Assembly: GCA_003523185.1 (NCBI GenBank)
Contig: DPGN01000016.1
Coordinates: forward strand, 1-51,945
Reading direction: 5' to 3'
Length of the DNA stretch: 51,945 nt
Source: Halieaceae bacterium
Lineage (GTDB): Bacteria > Pseudomonadota > Gammaproteobacteria > Pseudomonadales > Halieaceae
Shown: positions 42,072 to 51,366 of the stretch, piece after piece
How positions within the stretch are numbered: the stretch's first letter is position 1
How the letters are laid out: each line of letters opens with the position of its first letter
Notes under the pieces: model-generated
Seen by the model: only the letters and a program-made list of their open reading frames with translations
What the model was told of the DNA's origin: nothing
Database searches by the model: none
Program-made: the position numbers and the translations under genes

Positions 42072-42683
42072 TCATATCATATTGATAGCAGTTTGGAACG
42101 CCGGGCGCTCGGTAATCCGCTGCACGTAAGCTTTCAAATGAGGCATGTCATCAGAGACACAGCCCATACGATTACTCATGAAACAGGCATGCCCCAGCAT
42201 GATGTCCGCAGCCGAGAAATCACCAATCAGGTAGTCGCGGCCCTCCAATGCCTCATTAACCGGATGAAGCGCCTTATTGAGCAAGCGTTGTGCTTGGCCC
42301 AATACGACGGGGTCTCGTCGGTCCTCTGGCAATAAGATCGTATGAACAACAATCGTGTTCATTGGGGGCATAACCATCCCTTCGCAGTAGTGAAACCACT
42401 GTAGGTATTCGGGGAACATGGGGTCGTCCACGGCAGGTTTCAGACCACCGTCTTTATGTCGGGCCAGTATGTACTCCACGATGGCACCAGACTCATAAAT
42501 CGATACATCACCGTCGTCTAGAACCGGAATACGCCCTAGCGGGTGTCTACTCCGGTGCTCATCCGATTTGAGATCCTTGGGGTGAAACGCCATGGCGTTA
42601 AGCTCGTAAGGAAGCTCGAGTTCCTCTAGGAGCCACAAAATACGGCCAGCTCGGGACTGTGGTGCGAAGTGAAGTTTTAGCAT
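42072..42683 (-). CDS. Glutathione S-transferase family protein
   Basis: A 203-residue GST-fold protein. The N-terminal thioredoxin-like domain has HFAPQSRAGRILWLLEELELPYEL, then GRIPVLDDGDVSIYESGAIVEYI, which bears the glutathione-binding Glu-Ser pair; the C-terminal domain has YLIGDFSAADIML. ATG 42683 has AAGGGG seven bases upstream; an in-frame ATG at 42776 lacks one. Substrate unknown. Divergent from the ArsR-methyltransferase gene, so the palindrome at 42814 may serve both. Confidence 0.9.
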   Translation of the reverse strand: MLKLHFAPQSRAGRILWLLEELELPYELNAMAFHPKDLKSDEHRSRHPLGRIPVLDDGDVSIYESGAIVEYILARHKDGGLKPAVDDPMFPEYLQWFHYCEGMVMPPMNTIVVHTILLPEDRRDPVVLGQAQRLLNKALHPVNEALEGRDYLIGDFSAADIMLGHACFMSNRMGCVSDDMPHLKAYVQRITERPAFQTAINMI

Positions 42684-42813
42684 GTGAAACCCCTTATCGA
42701 TGGTTTTTTTTGGCTTGTCGGGCGCTCGACGAACCTCGTATCTAATGCCACAACTCAACAGCCTAGCGTTTGTCACAGTAAAAATCTGTGAAAGCCGTAT
42801 TTATTTTTTAGAT

Positions 42814-42829
42814 ATAAAGATATCTTTAT
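42814..42829. promoter_or_regulatory. 16-bp perfect palindrome over the ArsR-methyltransferase start
   Basis: ATAAAGATATCTTTAT at 42814-42829 is perfectly self-complementary and overlaps the ATG at 42828. A site at the start codon of an ArsR-family regulator strongly suggests autorepression. It may also affect the divergent GST promoter, about 130 bases away. Confidence 0.6.
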
Positions 42830-43757
42830 GCTCATGAACGTTGATGCTTTATCACAATGCTTAAAAGCGGTGGCTGACCCAAGCCGGCTCCGCCTCATGT
42901 CACTGTGCAGTCAAGGTGAACTCACCGTATCTGACCTTGTACGGATCACAGGCTACAGCCAACCTCGCACATCGCGTCACCTGAAAATTTTGCAAGATGC
43001 GGGGCTTCTTGAGAGCTTTCGCGAGCAGCACTTTATTTTTTACCGCGCCAATCGCCAGCAGCCCCAGCAGACCATCCTCAGCACACTGTTGTGTAGCCTA
43101 GATACAGCGGACAGCACCCTAGCGGAAGATAGCCGGCGACTTGCGGTCATTCGCGATGCCCGAGCGCAGCTTGCGGAGACCTACGTTGAAGACGAGGTTC
43201 CGGAGTGGCTGGAACTTCATCGATATCACGGTGACGAAGCCACATTTAAGTCGCACGTCAGCCAATTACTGTCTGGTCACACCGTCGGACACCTACTGGA
43301 TATTGCTACCGGCACGGGGCGGATGTTGCGGCTAGTTGGGCCGCTAGCTGACAGTGGCTTCGGTGTCGATCTCTCTAAAAAGATGGTGATTGTCGCCAGA
43401 GATGCAATAGAAACGGCGGGACTGACGCACTTGTCCGTGCGGCAAGAAGATATGTATCAGATGCGGTTCGCGGCCAACAGCTTCGACACCGTCACCATTG
43501 ATCAAGTGCTGTATTTTGCTGACGACCCGAAAGCCCTGTTTGAAGAGGCAACGCGCGTGCTCAAACGTGGCGGGAAACTCTTGGTTGTTGCCTTCACACA
43601 ACACGAAGACCCCGCCTCACAGCCTGTACCCGTCAGTGTGGATATGAAATCGATCATGGGTTGGCTCATGAGCGAAGATCTCAACATTGAGCAGATCGAC
43701 AAGATTCCGGGCGAATCATTGGACATCAGCCTCATTCTCGCTAGTAAGACGAGTTAA
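42828..43757 (+). CDS. ArsR-family regulator fused to a SAM methyltransferase domain
   Basis: A 309-residue two-domain protein. Residues 1-80 are a winged helix (CLKAVADPSRLRLMSLCSQGELTVSDLVRITGYSQPRTSRHLKILQDAGLL), and residues about 130-270 a class I methyltransferase with the SAM loop LLDIATGTGRML (about 155-166), FGVDLSKKMV and FDTVTIDQVLYF. Such fusions occur in SahR-type regulators of the methionine/SAM cycle, which respond to S-adenosylhomocysteine; that assignment is inference. No metal-binding cysteines are obvious. A second ATG two codons later is possible. Confidence 0.85.
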   Translation: MLMNVDALSQCLKAVADPSRLRLMSLCSQGELTVSDLVRITGYSQPRTSRHLKILQDAGLLESFREQHFIFYRANRQQPQQTILSTLLCSLDTADSTLAEDSRRLAVIRDARAQLAETYVEDEVPEWLELHRYHGDEATFKSHVSQLLSGHTVGHLLDIATGTGRMLRLVGPLADSGFGVDLSKKMVIVARDAIETAGLTHLSVRQEDMYQMRFAANSFDTVTIDQVLYFADDPKALFEEATRVLKRGGKLLVVAFTQHEDPASQPVPVSVDMKSIMGWLMSEDLNIEQIDKIPGESLDISLILASKTS

Positions 43758-43819
43758 TTGCCGAGACTCATTCACAGCTCTTGTCGCTTTTTATCTGGGA
43801 AACCGCAAAAAGACGCTAC

Positions 43820-44164
43820 ATGGATACTGTCAGACTCAGAAATACGAATCGGTTCCCCACCTACAGGCTTTCAGAGTCGCTTGCTGAGACCTACAGCGAC
43901 ACATTAATCCGCTCCAACAAGCGAACGGGGGACGAAGTCGTGACCGTGTGGGAAAACGCAACTGATCACGAACTCGTCATGCTCTGGCTTTGGCACAACG
44001 GTGAAGTACGTGAGATCTATCGCTTACGGGCGCATACCATCACTACGGCCAGCTTGCTCGACGGTATGGGTATTGCAGTAATGTGCGAACAGCGGCAGTG
44101 CTGTCTTTATAACGGTGTCATCAATCAAGATTCTAGCGTTCGAAAACTTACGATCTTTCAGTAG
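43820..44164 (+). CDS. Hypothetical 114-residue protein
   Basis: A small soluble protein of unknown family. It begins MDTVRLRNTNRFPTYRLSESLAETYSDTLI; the middle contains VVTVWENATDHELVMLWLWHNGEVREIYRL and the end has CEQRQCC. No signal peptide or membrane segment is obvious. ATG 43820 was preferred over a TTG at 43781, since neither has a strong site. It follows the ArsR-methyltransferase gene after 62 bases and could be co-transcribed. Confidence 0.5.
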   Translation: MDTVRLRNTNRFPTYRLSESLAETYSDTLIRSNKRTGDEVVTVWENATDHELVMLWLWHNGEVREIYRLRAHTITTASLLDGMGIAVMCEQRQCCLYNGVINQDSSVRKLTIFQ

Positions 44165-44192
44165 ATTCGCCCGGGCATAGCGATGACATTCC

Positions 44193-44209
44193 CATTAAGT
44201 GACTTAATG
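44193..44209. promoter_or_regulatory. 17-bp palindrome upstream of the S9 peptidase gene
   Basis: CATTAAGT (44193-44200) and ACTTAATG (44202-44209) are perfect arms around one base, 53 bases before ATG 44263. The symmetry and promoter-proximal position suggest a repressor or activator site. Confidence 0.4.
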
Positions 44210-44262
44210 CAAAGCACCCATTTGAGCTAATGTATGCGCCTATATGACGGAGAACCATCGCA

Positions 44263-46428
44263 ATGATTAACCGCTTTCTTATTATTTTTTTGGCTTTGAT
44301 GGTCACTAGCTGTGGTGGCGAAGGTGAGCCAAGTATCACTAAGAGCCAAGCTTTGGACAGCTCAGAATCTCAGACTTCAACCCTTCGGGAAGACCACGTA
44401 GACACCTACTTTGGTGTGCAGGTACCTGACCCCTATCGTTGGTTAGAGGATGACCTCAGTAGTGACACCGCTGACTGGATTGCTAATCAGAACGCTTCAA
44501 CCCGCTCGTATATTGACGCTATCTCACTGCGCGATGACGTCAAAAGCACAGTGGCGCGCCTGCTGAACTTCGAGCGTGAAACCGCGCCCTTTATTGAAGG
44601 TGGAAAACGCTATTTCTACCGTAACTCGGGTCTTCAAAATCAGCGCGTGCTATATCGCATTGAGGATGATGGCAGTGAAGCAGTGTTCTTAGATCCGAAC
44701 ACCTTTAGTGAGGATGGCACGGTCAGCATGTCGAGCGTCAGCTTCTCCGAAGACGGCAGTCTCGTAGCCTATCAACTCTCCGAAGGTGGGAGTGACTGGC
44801 GATCGATTGTGATCAGAGATGTCGCCACCGGCGATGTACTTGAGTCACCGTTGGTTGACGTGAAATTCTCTGGCATCAACTGGCTGGGTAACGAGGGTTT
44901 TTTCTACTCCAGCTATGACAAACCTGACGGCAGTGAACTCTCCGCAAAAACCGATCAGCACAAACTGTATTTCCATGCACTCGGCACACCGCAGAGCAGT
45001 GATGAGGTGATTTTCGGCGCGACCGCTGAGCAAAAGCATCGTTACGTGGGCGCCTCCGTGGGTGGCGACGATCGCTATTTGGTAATCAGTGCCGCCAACT
45101 CCACGTCGGGCAACAAGCTGTTTATCAAGGATTTAGCGTCCGAATCTGACGAACTCGTTGTCGTCTTTGCTGACGAGTCGGCAGACGGTTCATTGCTCGA
45201 GACTGACGGTGACTATCTTTTGATCGAAACAAATCGCGATGCACCCAAAGGTCGGGTGATTGCGTTGGATCCACAGGCGGCTGGAGAGAGCGACTGGCGC
45301 GACGTTATTCCTGAGAGCGAGCACGTGCTCAACGCCAGCTCGAGCGCCGGCTACCTGTTCGCCGAATACATGATTGATGCAATCAGTCAGGTGAAGCAGT
45401 ACGACCTCGAAGGCAATCTCATGAGGGATATTGAACTACCCGACCTCGGAAGCGCGTCAGGCTTTGGTGGCAAAAAAGAGCAAGAGGAAGTCTTTTTTAC
45501 TTTCACCAACTACCGTATCGCACCCGCTATTTTCTCTCTTGATCCTGAGTCGGGCGGTGTCAGCTTGTACCGCGCATCAAAGTCACCCTTTGACGGCAAC
45601 GATTATCAAACAGAGCAGGTGTTCTACACCTCTAAGGATGGTACTCGCATACCCATGATCATTACGTACGCCAAGGGCACCGTCCTAGACGGCAGTACCC
45701 CTACCATCCTTTACGGCTACGGCGGCTTTGATATCAGTATCCGACCACGTTTTAGCAGCACAGTTGCGGCGTGGCTTGAGATGGGTGGCATTTATGCAGT
45801 ACCCAATATTCGTGGTGGTGGTGAATACGGCAAAGCGTGGCATATCGCGGGCACCAAAACCCAAAAGCAAAATGTCTTTGACGACTTTATCGCCGCGGCC
45901 GAGTACCTGATCGCAGAGGGCTATACCAACAAGGAAAAACTGGCTGTCAGCGGTCGATCCAATGGTGGTCTGCTGGTCGGCGCTGTAACGACACAACGCC
46001 CCGATCTCTTCCAAGTATCACTCCCCGGTGTCGGGGTGCTCGACATGTTGCGTTACCACACCTTCACGGCAGGTGCGGGCTGGGCGTATGACTATGGGAC
46101 GTCTGAAGAGAGTGAGGAAATGTTCCGCTACCTGCTGGGTTACTCGCCGCTGCACAACACAAAACCCGGAACAGCCTATCCGGCGACGCTTATCACGACG
46201 GCCGAGCGCGACGACCGCGTCGTGCCGGCGCACTCCTACAAGTTTGCCGCACAGATGCAGTACGACCACACGGGCGATGCGCCTGTCCTGATTCGCATCG
46301 ATAGTAATGCCGGACATGGTGCCGGCACGCCAACGGATAAGCTGGTTGATCAGTACGCTGACATCTACAGTTTCACACTGAAGAATATGGGTGTGGAGAA
46401 GATTAAGGGAAGTGATTCCGCGCTTTAA
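44263..46428 (+). CDS. S9A prolyl oligopeptidase family lipoprotein
   Basis: A 721-residue serine peptidase. It has a lipoprotein signal ending in VTSC (residues 13-17). A seven-bladed propeller region occupies roughly 60-460. The catalytic domain follows with ILYGYGGFDISI, VSGRSNGGLLVG (nucleophile Ser566), TTAERDDRVVPAHS (Asp650/651) and NAGHGAGT (His685). It should cleave short peptides after proline in the periplasm. GGAG lies ten bases upstream. It heads a run with the symporter and selenocysteine genes. Confidence 0.93.
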   Translation: MINRFLIIFLALMVTSCGGEGEPSITKSQALDSSESQTSTLREDHVDTYFGVQVPDPYRWLEDDLSSDTADWIANQNASTRSYIDAISLRDDVKSTVARLLNFERETAPFIEGGKRYFYRNSGLQNQRVLYRIEDDGSEAVFLDPNTFSEDGTVSMSSVSFSEDGSLVAYQLSEGGSDWRSIVIRDVATGDVLESPLVDVKFSGINWLGNEGFFYSSYDKPDGSELSAKTDQHKLYFHALGTPQSSDEVIFGATAEQKHRYVGASVGGDDRYLVISAANSTSGNKLFIKDLASESDELVVVFADESADGSLLETDGDYLLIETNRDAPKGRVIALDPQAAGESDWRDVIPESEHVLNASSSAGYLFAEYMIDAISQVKQYDLEGNLMRDIELPDLGSASGFGGKKEQEEVFFTFTNYRIAPAIFSLDPESGGVSLYRASKSPFDGNDYQTEQVFYTSKDGTRIPMIITYAKGTVLDGSTPTILYGYGGFDISIRPRFSSTVAAWLEMGGIYAVPNIRGGGEYGKAWHIAGTKTQKQNVFDDFIAAAEYLIAEGYTNKEKLAVSGRSNGGLLVGAVTTQRPDLFQVSLPGVGVLDMLRYHTFTAGAGWAYDYGTSEESEEMFRYLLGYSPLHNTKPGTAYPATLITTAERDDRVVPAHSYKFAAQMQYDHTGDAPVLIRIDSNAGHGAGTPTDKLVDQYADIYSFTLKNMGVEKIKGSDSAL

Positions 46429-46456
46429 CGCGGCGAGTCACTAGGTGAGCTGACAC

Positions 46457-47893
46457 ATGTCGTGGTTTGTCGAACATTGGATCGCAAGTTCACTCCTCGT
46501 GATCTATGTGTCCGTACTGTTCTACAACGCCTATGTTGGTAACAAGGCGGCTACTGGCGTGGGTGGGTACTACGTAGGTAACCGCCAGTTGGGCGGCACG
46601 GTCGTGGGCATCTCTTTTTTTGCGACGTTTGCCTCAACCAACACCTTTATTGGACATGCGGGCAAAGGCTACGACTATGGTGTTGCCTGGTTCACCATGG
46701 CGGTTCTGCTCGTCATCTTCTCGTGGATGTCCTGGCGGTGGATTGGACCGCCGCTGCGGCGCTTTGCCGCCGCATGGGATGCGCTGACCATTCCCGATTA
46801 CATTCGGGGGCGGATATTGGGCGACAACCCTGATGCCGAGCGGCATCCTCTGCTTTTGTTATCCGCGTCCGTGATTGTTTTCGCCAGCATCCTGTACCTC
46901 TTGGCCATCTTCAAAGGCGCGGGACATTTGTTTCAAATCTTCCTCGGTGTGCCTTACGAGGTCGCAGTCGGCGTTACCCTGCTCGTAGTGGTGCTTTACA
47001 CCTCCATTGGTGGCTTCGTCTCCGTCGTTCGGACGGATGCGATTCAAGGCGTGCTTATGCTCATTGGTGCCATGACGATCTTTTATTTCGTTACGCAGGC
47101 AGCCGGTGGCATCACATCAGTCAGTCAGCTGACAGATATACCCGAAAAAGATTTTCTCTTCGATCTTAACGGCGCTGCACCGTTTGCCGTGCTATTAGGT
47201 GTATCACTGTCGGGTGCTCTCAAGCTCATTGTCGATCCCCGTCAATTATCCCGCTTTTATGGCCTCAAGAGTGATGCAGAGGTAAAACGGGGCATGTGGA
47301 TTGCCGTGCTAGGTATGGCGCTCATCTTGGCCTGTATGTTTCCGATTGGCCTTTACGCACACCTGATTCTCGAGAACGTGACCGATACCGATCTGATTAT
47401 TCCGCGGCTCGTTAACGACCCAGCTATTTTTCCATTTTGGGTAACCGATCTACTCATCGTATCAATCGTGTCCGCGGCCATGTCTTCAATGGACAGCGTG
47501 CTTCTGGTGGCCTCATCCACCCTCTACAAAAATATTATTGCGCCCTTTAAGACGATCGAAAACGAGGTACGTTGGTCCCGAGTAGCGGTTATCGCGTTCG
47601 CCTGTATCTCTGCCTTAATGGCACTCAACCCACCGGGCGACATCGTGGGTATCACCATCTTCTCGGGTAGCCTGTACGCTGTTTGCTTCTTCCCACCGGT
47701 CGTTTTTGGTCTGTACGGCCGTGTTGCGTCCGCACAGATCACGCTCGTATCCATGATTCTTGGAATGAGCACACTGATACTCTGGATCACCTTGGGTCTA
47801 AGTACCCTACTCCATGAGGTCTTCCCTGCACTGCTCGTATCTGCTTCGGTTTATTGGTTTCAGGCACACAAAGAAACCACCGCTGCAGTCTAA
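46457..47893 (+). CDS. Sodium:solute symporter family transporter
   Basis: A 478-residue inner-membrane protein with about 13 hydrophobic segments. Typical SSS features are GGYYVGNRQLGGTVVGISFFATFASTNTFIG near the start, AGHLFQIFLGVPYEVAVG, and the sodium-site region SIVSAAMSSMDSVLLVASSTLYKN (about 340-363). Solute not inferable. It is 28 bases downstream of the S9 peptidase; a peptidase feeding an amino-acid importer would make sense, but that is inference. Confidence 0.9.
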   Translation: MSWFVEHWIASSLLVIYVSVLFYNAYVGNKAATGVGGYYVGNRQLGGTVVGISFFATFASTNTFIGHAGKGYDYGVAWFTMAVLLVIFSWMSWRWIGPPLRRFAAAWDALTIPDYIRGRILGDNPDAERHPLLLLSASVIVFASILYLLAIFKGAGHLFQIFLGVPYEVAVGVTLLVVVLYTSIGGFVSVVRTDAIQGVLMLIGAMTIFYFVTQAAGGITSVSQLTDIPEKDFLFDLNGAAPFAVLLGVSLSGALKLIVDPRQLSRFYGLKSDAEVKRGMWIAVLGMALILACMFPIGLYAHLILENVTDTDLIIPRLVNDPAIFPFWVTDLLIVSIVSAAMSSMDSVLLVASSTLYKNIIAPFKTIENEVRWSRVAVIAFACISALMALNPPGDIVGITIFSGSLYAVCFFPPVVFGLYGRVASAQITLVSMILGMSTLILWITLGLSTLLHEVFPALLVSASVYWFQAHKETTAAV

Positions 47894-47955
47894 TCGGCTG
47901 CCCGCATCGCTTTTCACGCGTTACACTGGTGGAGTGACGTCAAAGCAGTGCCAGC

Positions 47956-49356
47956 GTGAATAAAAACCGACAACAACAGCTTAGAGACCTCCCCTCGGTC
48001 AGTGTCATCCTCGACCATATGCAGTCGGAGGTCGAACTGTGGGGCCATGACGCGGTGACACGCGCAGCGCGCGGTCACCTTGAGGCACTCAGAGCCGCGA
48101 TTCAATCAGACGAATCGGTGGCATCGGATCTCTCAATCATCCAGCAAACCATTCGCGACGGGCTCACTGCCACGTCTCAACCGGCTTTGAAATCGGTCTT
48201 CAATCTCACGGGCATAGTCCTTCACAGCAATCTCGGGCGCGCGAACCTAGCAGATGCCGCTATCGACGCCATGAATCGAGTAGCGGGTAGTGCCAACAAC
48301 CTCGAATATGATCTTGAAAAGGGTCAACGGGGGGATCGGGACAGCCATATTGAGTCGCTAATTTGTGAGCTCACGGGCGCGGAAGCGGCGACAGTGATCA
48401 ACAATAACGCCGCCGCCGTCCTGCTCACCCTGAACACCTTGGCGCTCGGCAAAACGGTGCCCGTTTCTCGCGGCGAACTGGTAGAGATTGGGGGCTCGTT
48501 TCGCGTGCCGGACATCATGGGACGTTCGGGCTGCAGCCTCGTTGAAGTCGGCACGACCAATCGAACACATCTCAAGGACTATGCGAACGCCATTGATGCT
48601 GATACTGCGCTGTTGATGCGCGTGCATACCAGTAACTATCGGATCGAAGGGTTTACCAATACAGTGCCCGAATCTGAGCTTGCGACACTGGCTCACGAAA
48701 ACCAAATACCGTTCGTCGTCGACATGGGCTGTGGCAATCTCATCGACTTGAAGGCACTGGGGTTGCCCCATGAAGCCACCGCACAGCAAACCCTCGCTCA
48801 TGGGGCCGACTTGGTCCTTTTCAGCGGAGACAAGCTACTTGGTGGCCCCCAGGCGGGCATTATTGCTGGCCGCGTCGATCTTATCGCGCGTATTAAGCAG
48901 AACCCGCTGAAACGTGCATTGCGATTGGATAAAGTAACCTTGGCAGCGCTCGAGGCAACCCTACAGCTGTACCGCAACCCGGACGAGCTCGTCTCAAGGC
49001 TTCCAACGCTCAGATTACTCACGCGAGCAGAAGACAGTATTCGTGAGCAGGCGAACAGACTGGCCCCCAAAGTCAGCTCACTGTTAGGTAATCAGTATGG
49101 TGTCGACATCGCATCGGTCTCCAGCCAAATTGGTAGCGGTGCGCTCCCCGTTGAAGTGCTCGCGAGTGCCGCACTCTCCATCACCGCGGCCAATGGTGGG
49201 GACGAGCCCTTGCGCGCACTAGCTCAGCGTTTGCGGCGGCTTCCCAAGCCCGTTATTGGGCGGCTCCATAATGGCGCGCTGCTTTTAGATCTTCGCTGCC
49301 TTGAAGCGATTCACGAGGACGCGTTCATAGAGCAACTGACAGAGCTGCCTCAGTGA
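47956..49356 (+). CDS. selA: L-seryl-tRNA(Sec) selenium transferase
   Basis: A 466-residue PLP enzyme that converts seryl-tRNA(Sec) to selenocysteyl-tRNA using selenophosphate. The N-terminal RDLPSVSVILDHM segment, INATGIVLHSNLGR-like VFNLTGIVLHSNLGRA (about 81-96), and the PLP-binding Lys293 in LFSGDKLLGGPQAG match E. coli SelA (Lys295). The start is GTG 47956, the only in-frame start after an upstream stop. Its stop overlaps the selB start as GTGA. No selD is in the window. Confidence 0.96.
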   Translation: MNKNRQQQLRDLPSVSVILDHMQSEVELWGHDAVTRAARGHLEALRAAIQSDESVASDLSIIQQTIRDGLTATSQPALKSVFNLTGIVLHSNLGRANLADAAIDAMNRVAGSANNLEYDLEKGQRGDRDSHIESLICELTGAEAATVINNNAAAVLLTLNTLALGKTVPVSRGELVEIGGSFRVPDIMGRSGCSLVEVGTTNRTHLKDYANAIDADTALLMRVHTSNYRIEGFTNTVPESELATLAHENQIPFVVDMGCGNLIDLKALGLPHEATAQQTLAHGADLVLFSGDKLLGGPQAGIIAGRVDLIARIKQNPLKRALRLDKVTLAALEATLQLYRNPDELVSRLPTLRLLTRAEDSIREQANRLAPKVSSLLGNQYGVDIASVSSQIGSGALPVEVLASAALSITAANGGDEPLRALAQRLRRLPKPVIGRLHNGALLLDLRCLEAIHEDAFIEQLTELPQ

Positions 49357-51266
49357 TTGTTGCAACTGCCGGTCACGTTGATCACGGCAAAACATCGTTG
49401 ATCAAGGCACTCACCGGTGTCGATACCGACACGCTCGCTGAAGAGAAGGCGCGCGGACTGACCATTAACTTAGGATACGCCTACCTTCCCTCGAGTGACG
49501 GCCGAGTCATCGGTTTTATCGATGTGCCCGGTCATCATCGTTTTATCAACACCATGATTTCTGGGGTCTCTGGTATCGATCGTGCCTTAGTGATTATCGC
49601 AGCCGATGATGGGCCGATGCCGCAAACGAGTGAGCACTTAAATGTCCTGAGTGTGCTCGGTGTCACTGACATCGATATTGTGATCACAAAGATTGACGCG
49701 GTAACGCCTGAGCGGGTCATGGAGGTAGCTCAAAAGGCGCGAGAACTTATCGATTCCCGCTACAATAGTGAGGGCGAGGTGTTTCAGGTTTCCTCGGTCA
49801 CGGGTGATGGCATCGACGCACTTAAATCCCATCTTCAATCAATGCCATCCAAAGGTAGAGATCAAGCGCTAGACCGCGGCTTCAGACTGTCGATTGATCG
49901 TCGCTTTCATGTCAGCGGCGCAGGTTTAGTTGTCACGGGGACTGCAAGCACCGGCACCATCAGTGTTGGCGATCATTTAATCCTTCAACCCAAAGGGCTG
50001 GAAGTCCGAGTGCGCGAGCTACGCGCGAATGATGTAATGGTCAAATCGGCAACCGCCGGTCAGCGTGTCGCACTGTGTTTAGCCGGTAAAATAGAGATCA
50101 GCGATATTGATCGAGGTGATTGTCTTGTTGAACCCGCGCTTGATCAACTCTCGCAACGACTTGATGTTCAACTAACACTCCTATGCGATGCGCCGACTGC
50201 ACTAAAGCATCTCTCGCCAGTCAAACTCTACATCGGAGCGCGGCGAGTGGGCGCGAAAGTGGCCCTGATTGAAAACACGATCTCATCCCTCGCTCCCGGT
50301 CAATCATCAATGGCCCAGCTCATTCTCGATTCGCCAATCAGCACTTACTCGGGCGAGCGGTTCGTGCTGAGAGATGATTCCGAATCGTTTCATCTTGGTG
50401 GTGGTGCGATTTTAGATCCTAACGGCCCGCAATACGGAAAAGCTAAACCCGAGCGCCTGACTTGGCTTCGCGCACTTGCAACTGGCAGCAGCGGCAGCGC
50501 CTTGTCTGCCCTACTGGAGGCGAACATGACCGTAAACTGGTCAGATCTGGTTGGCGCCTTCAATTTGAAGCAAGGTGTCACTGTCCCGACACTTCCAGAT
50601 ATGGCGGTGACGTTTGACCTGGATCAAACCACATGGATTACGACCCGAAGTGCCATTGCTAGCGCCAGGGAGGCTTTACTTACCGGGCTGAGCGAGACCA
50701 GCACGCAGGAGAATGATTCCAGAGGTTTTCCAAGCGAGAAGCTCATTAAATTCGTCGCTAAAAGCGCTCACCGAGCATTGCTCGAAGCAACATTGAGAAC
50801 TCTGTTCAAAACGGGCGTAATCGAGCTCACTGATGGGCGCGTTCACCATACAAAGAAAGGCAGCGAACGCAACAAAAATGACACCTATTGGACGAGTTTA
50901 GAGCGCCACCTGCTGTCGGCAGGATGTCAAATACCGGTGCTGTCAGAACTTCAGCGAGACGCGAATCTCGCCGAGACACCACTTAAATTGGCAGTTAAAC
51001 AGGGCACCGGCAACGGCCGCCTACATCGCATCAATGCAACGCGATACGCACTAACAGAAACACTTCTGGAATTAGCCAATGGGTCAGAGGCACTCGCAGC
51101 AGCCAGCGCCTTTACGGTCGCTGAATTCAAAGATCATTTTGGCATCGGCCGGAAGCTAGCCGTTGAAATACTCGAGTTCTTCGACAGTATTAACTTCACG
51201 CAGCGACAGGGTAATGAGCGTACAATTGCCAATCCAAAAGCGATTCGCAGCAGACTCAAGATATAA
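49353..51266 (+). CDS. selB: Selenocysteine-specific elongation factor
   Basis: A 637-residue GTPase that delivers selenocysteyl-tRNA to the ribosome at UGA codons marked by a SECIS hairpin. GTP-binding motifs are AGHVDHGKTSLIKAL (residues 6-20), FIDVPGHHRFINTM and ITKIDAV; domains II-III follow and the C-terminal third carries the winged helices that bind SECIS RNA. Start GTG 49353 overlaps the selA stop. tRNA-Sec follows six bases after the stop. Confidence 0.96.
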   Translation: MIVATAGHVDHGKTSLIKALTGVDTDTLAEEKARGLTINLGYAYLPSSDGRVIGFIDVPGHHRFINTMISGVSGIDRALVIIAADDGPMPQTSEHLNVLSVLGVTDIDIVITKIDAVTPERVMEVAQKARELIDSRYNSEGEVFQVSSVTGDGIDALKSHLQSMPSKGRDQALDRGFRLSIDRRFHVSGAGLVVTGTASTGTISVGDHLILQPKGLEVRVRELRANDVMVKSATAGQRVALCLAGKIEISDIDRGDCLVEPALDQLSQRLDVQLTLLCDAPTALKHLSPVKLYIGARRVGAKVALIENTISSLAPGQSSMAQLILDSPISTYSGERFVLRDDSESFHLGGGAILDPNGPQYGKAKPERLTWLRALATGSSGSALSALLEANMTVNWSDLVGAFNLKQGVTVPTLPDMAVTFDLDQTTWITTRSAIASAREALLTGLSETSTQENDSRGFPSEKLIKFVAKSAHRALLEATLRTLFKTGVIELTDGRVHHTKKGSERNKNDTYWTSLERHLLSAGCQIPVLSELQRDANLAETPLKLAVKQGTGNGRLHRINATRYALTETLLELANGSEALAAASAFTVAEFKDHFGIGRKLAVEILEFFDSINFTQRQGNERTIANPKAIRSRLKI

Positions 51267-51272
51267 AACCAT

Positions 51273-51366
51273 GGAAGAGCGACGTCCCCGGTGGGGTGCC
51301 TGGTCTTCAAAACCAGTGAGGTGCTGACAAAGCGCCTGGTGGGTTCGACTCCTACCTCTTCCGCCA
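51273..51366 (+). tRNA. selC: tRNA-Sec (anticodon TCA)
   Basis: A 94-base tRNA with encoded CCA. Anticodon stem CTGGT/ACCAG with loop CTTCAAA gives TCA (51307-51309). A long variable arm (AGGTGCT/AGCGCCT), a D-stem CCCC/GGGG and discriminator G are typical of tRNA-Sec. The acceptor is seven pairs (GGAAGAG with CTCTTCC) and the T-stem five, which is 12 instead of 13 in E. coli. Position right after selB supports its identity. Confidence 0.95.
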
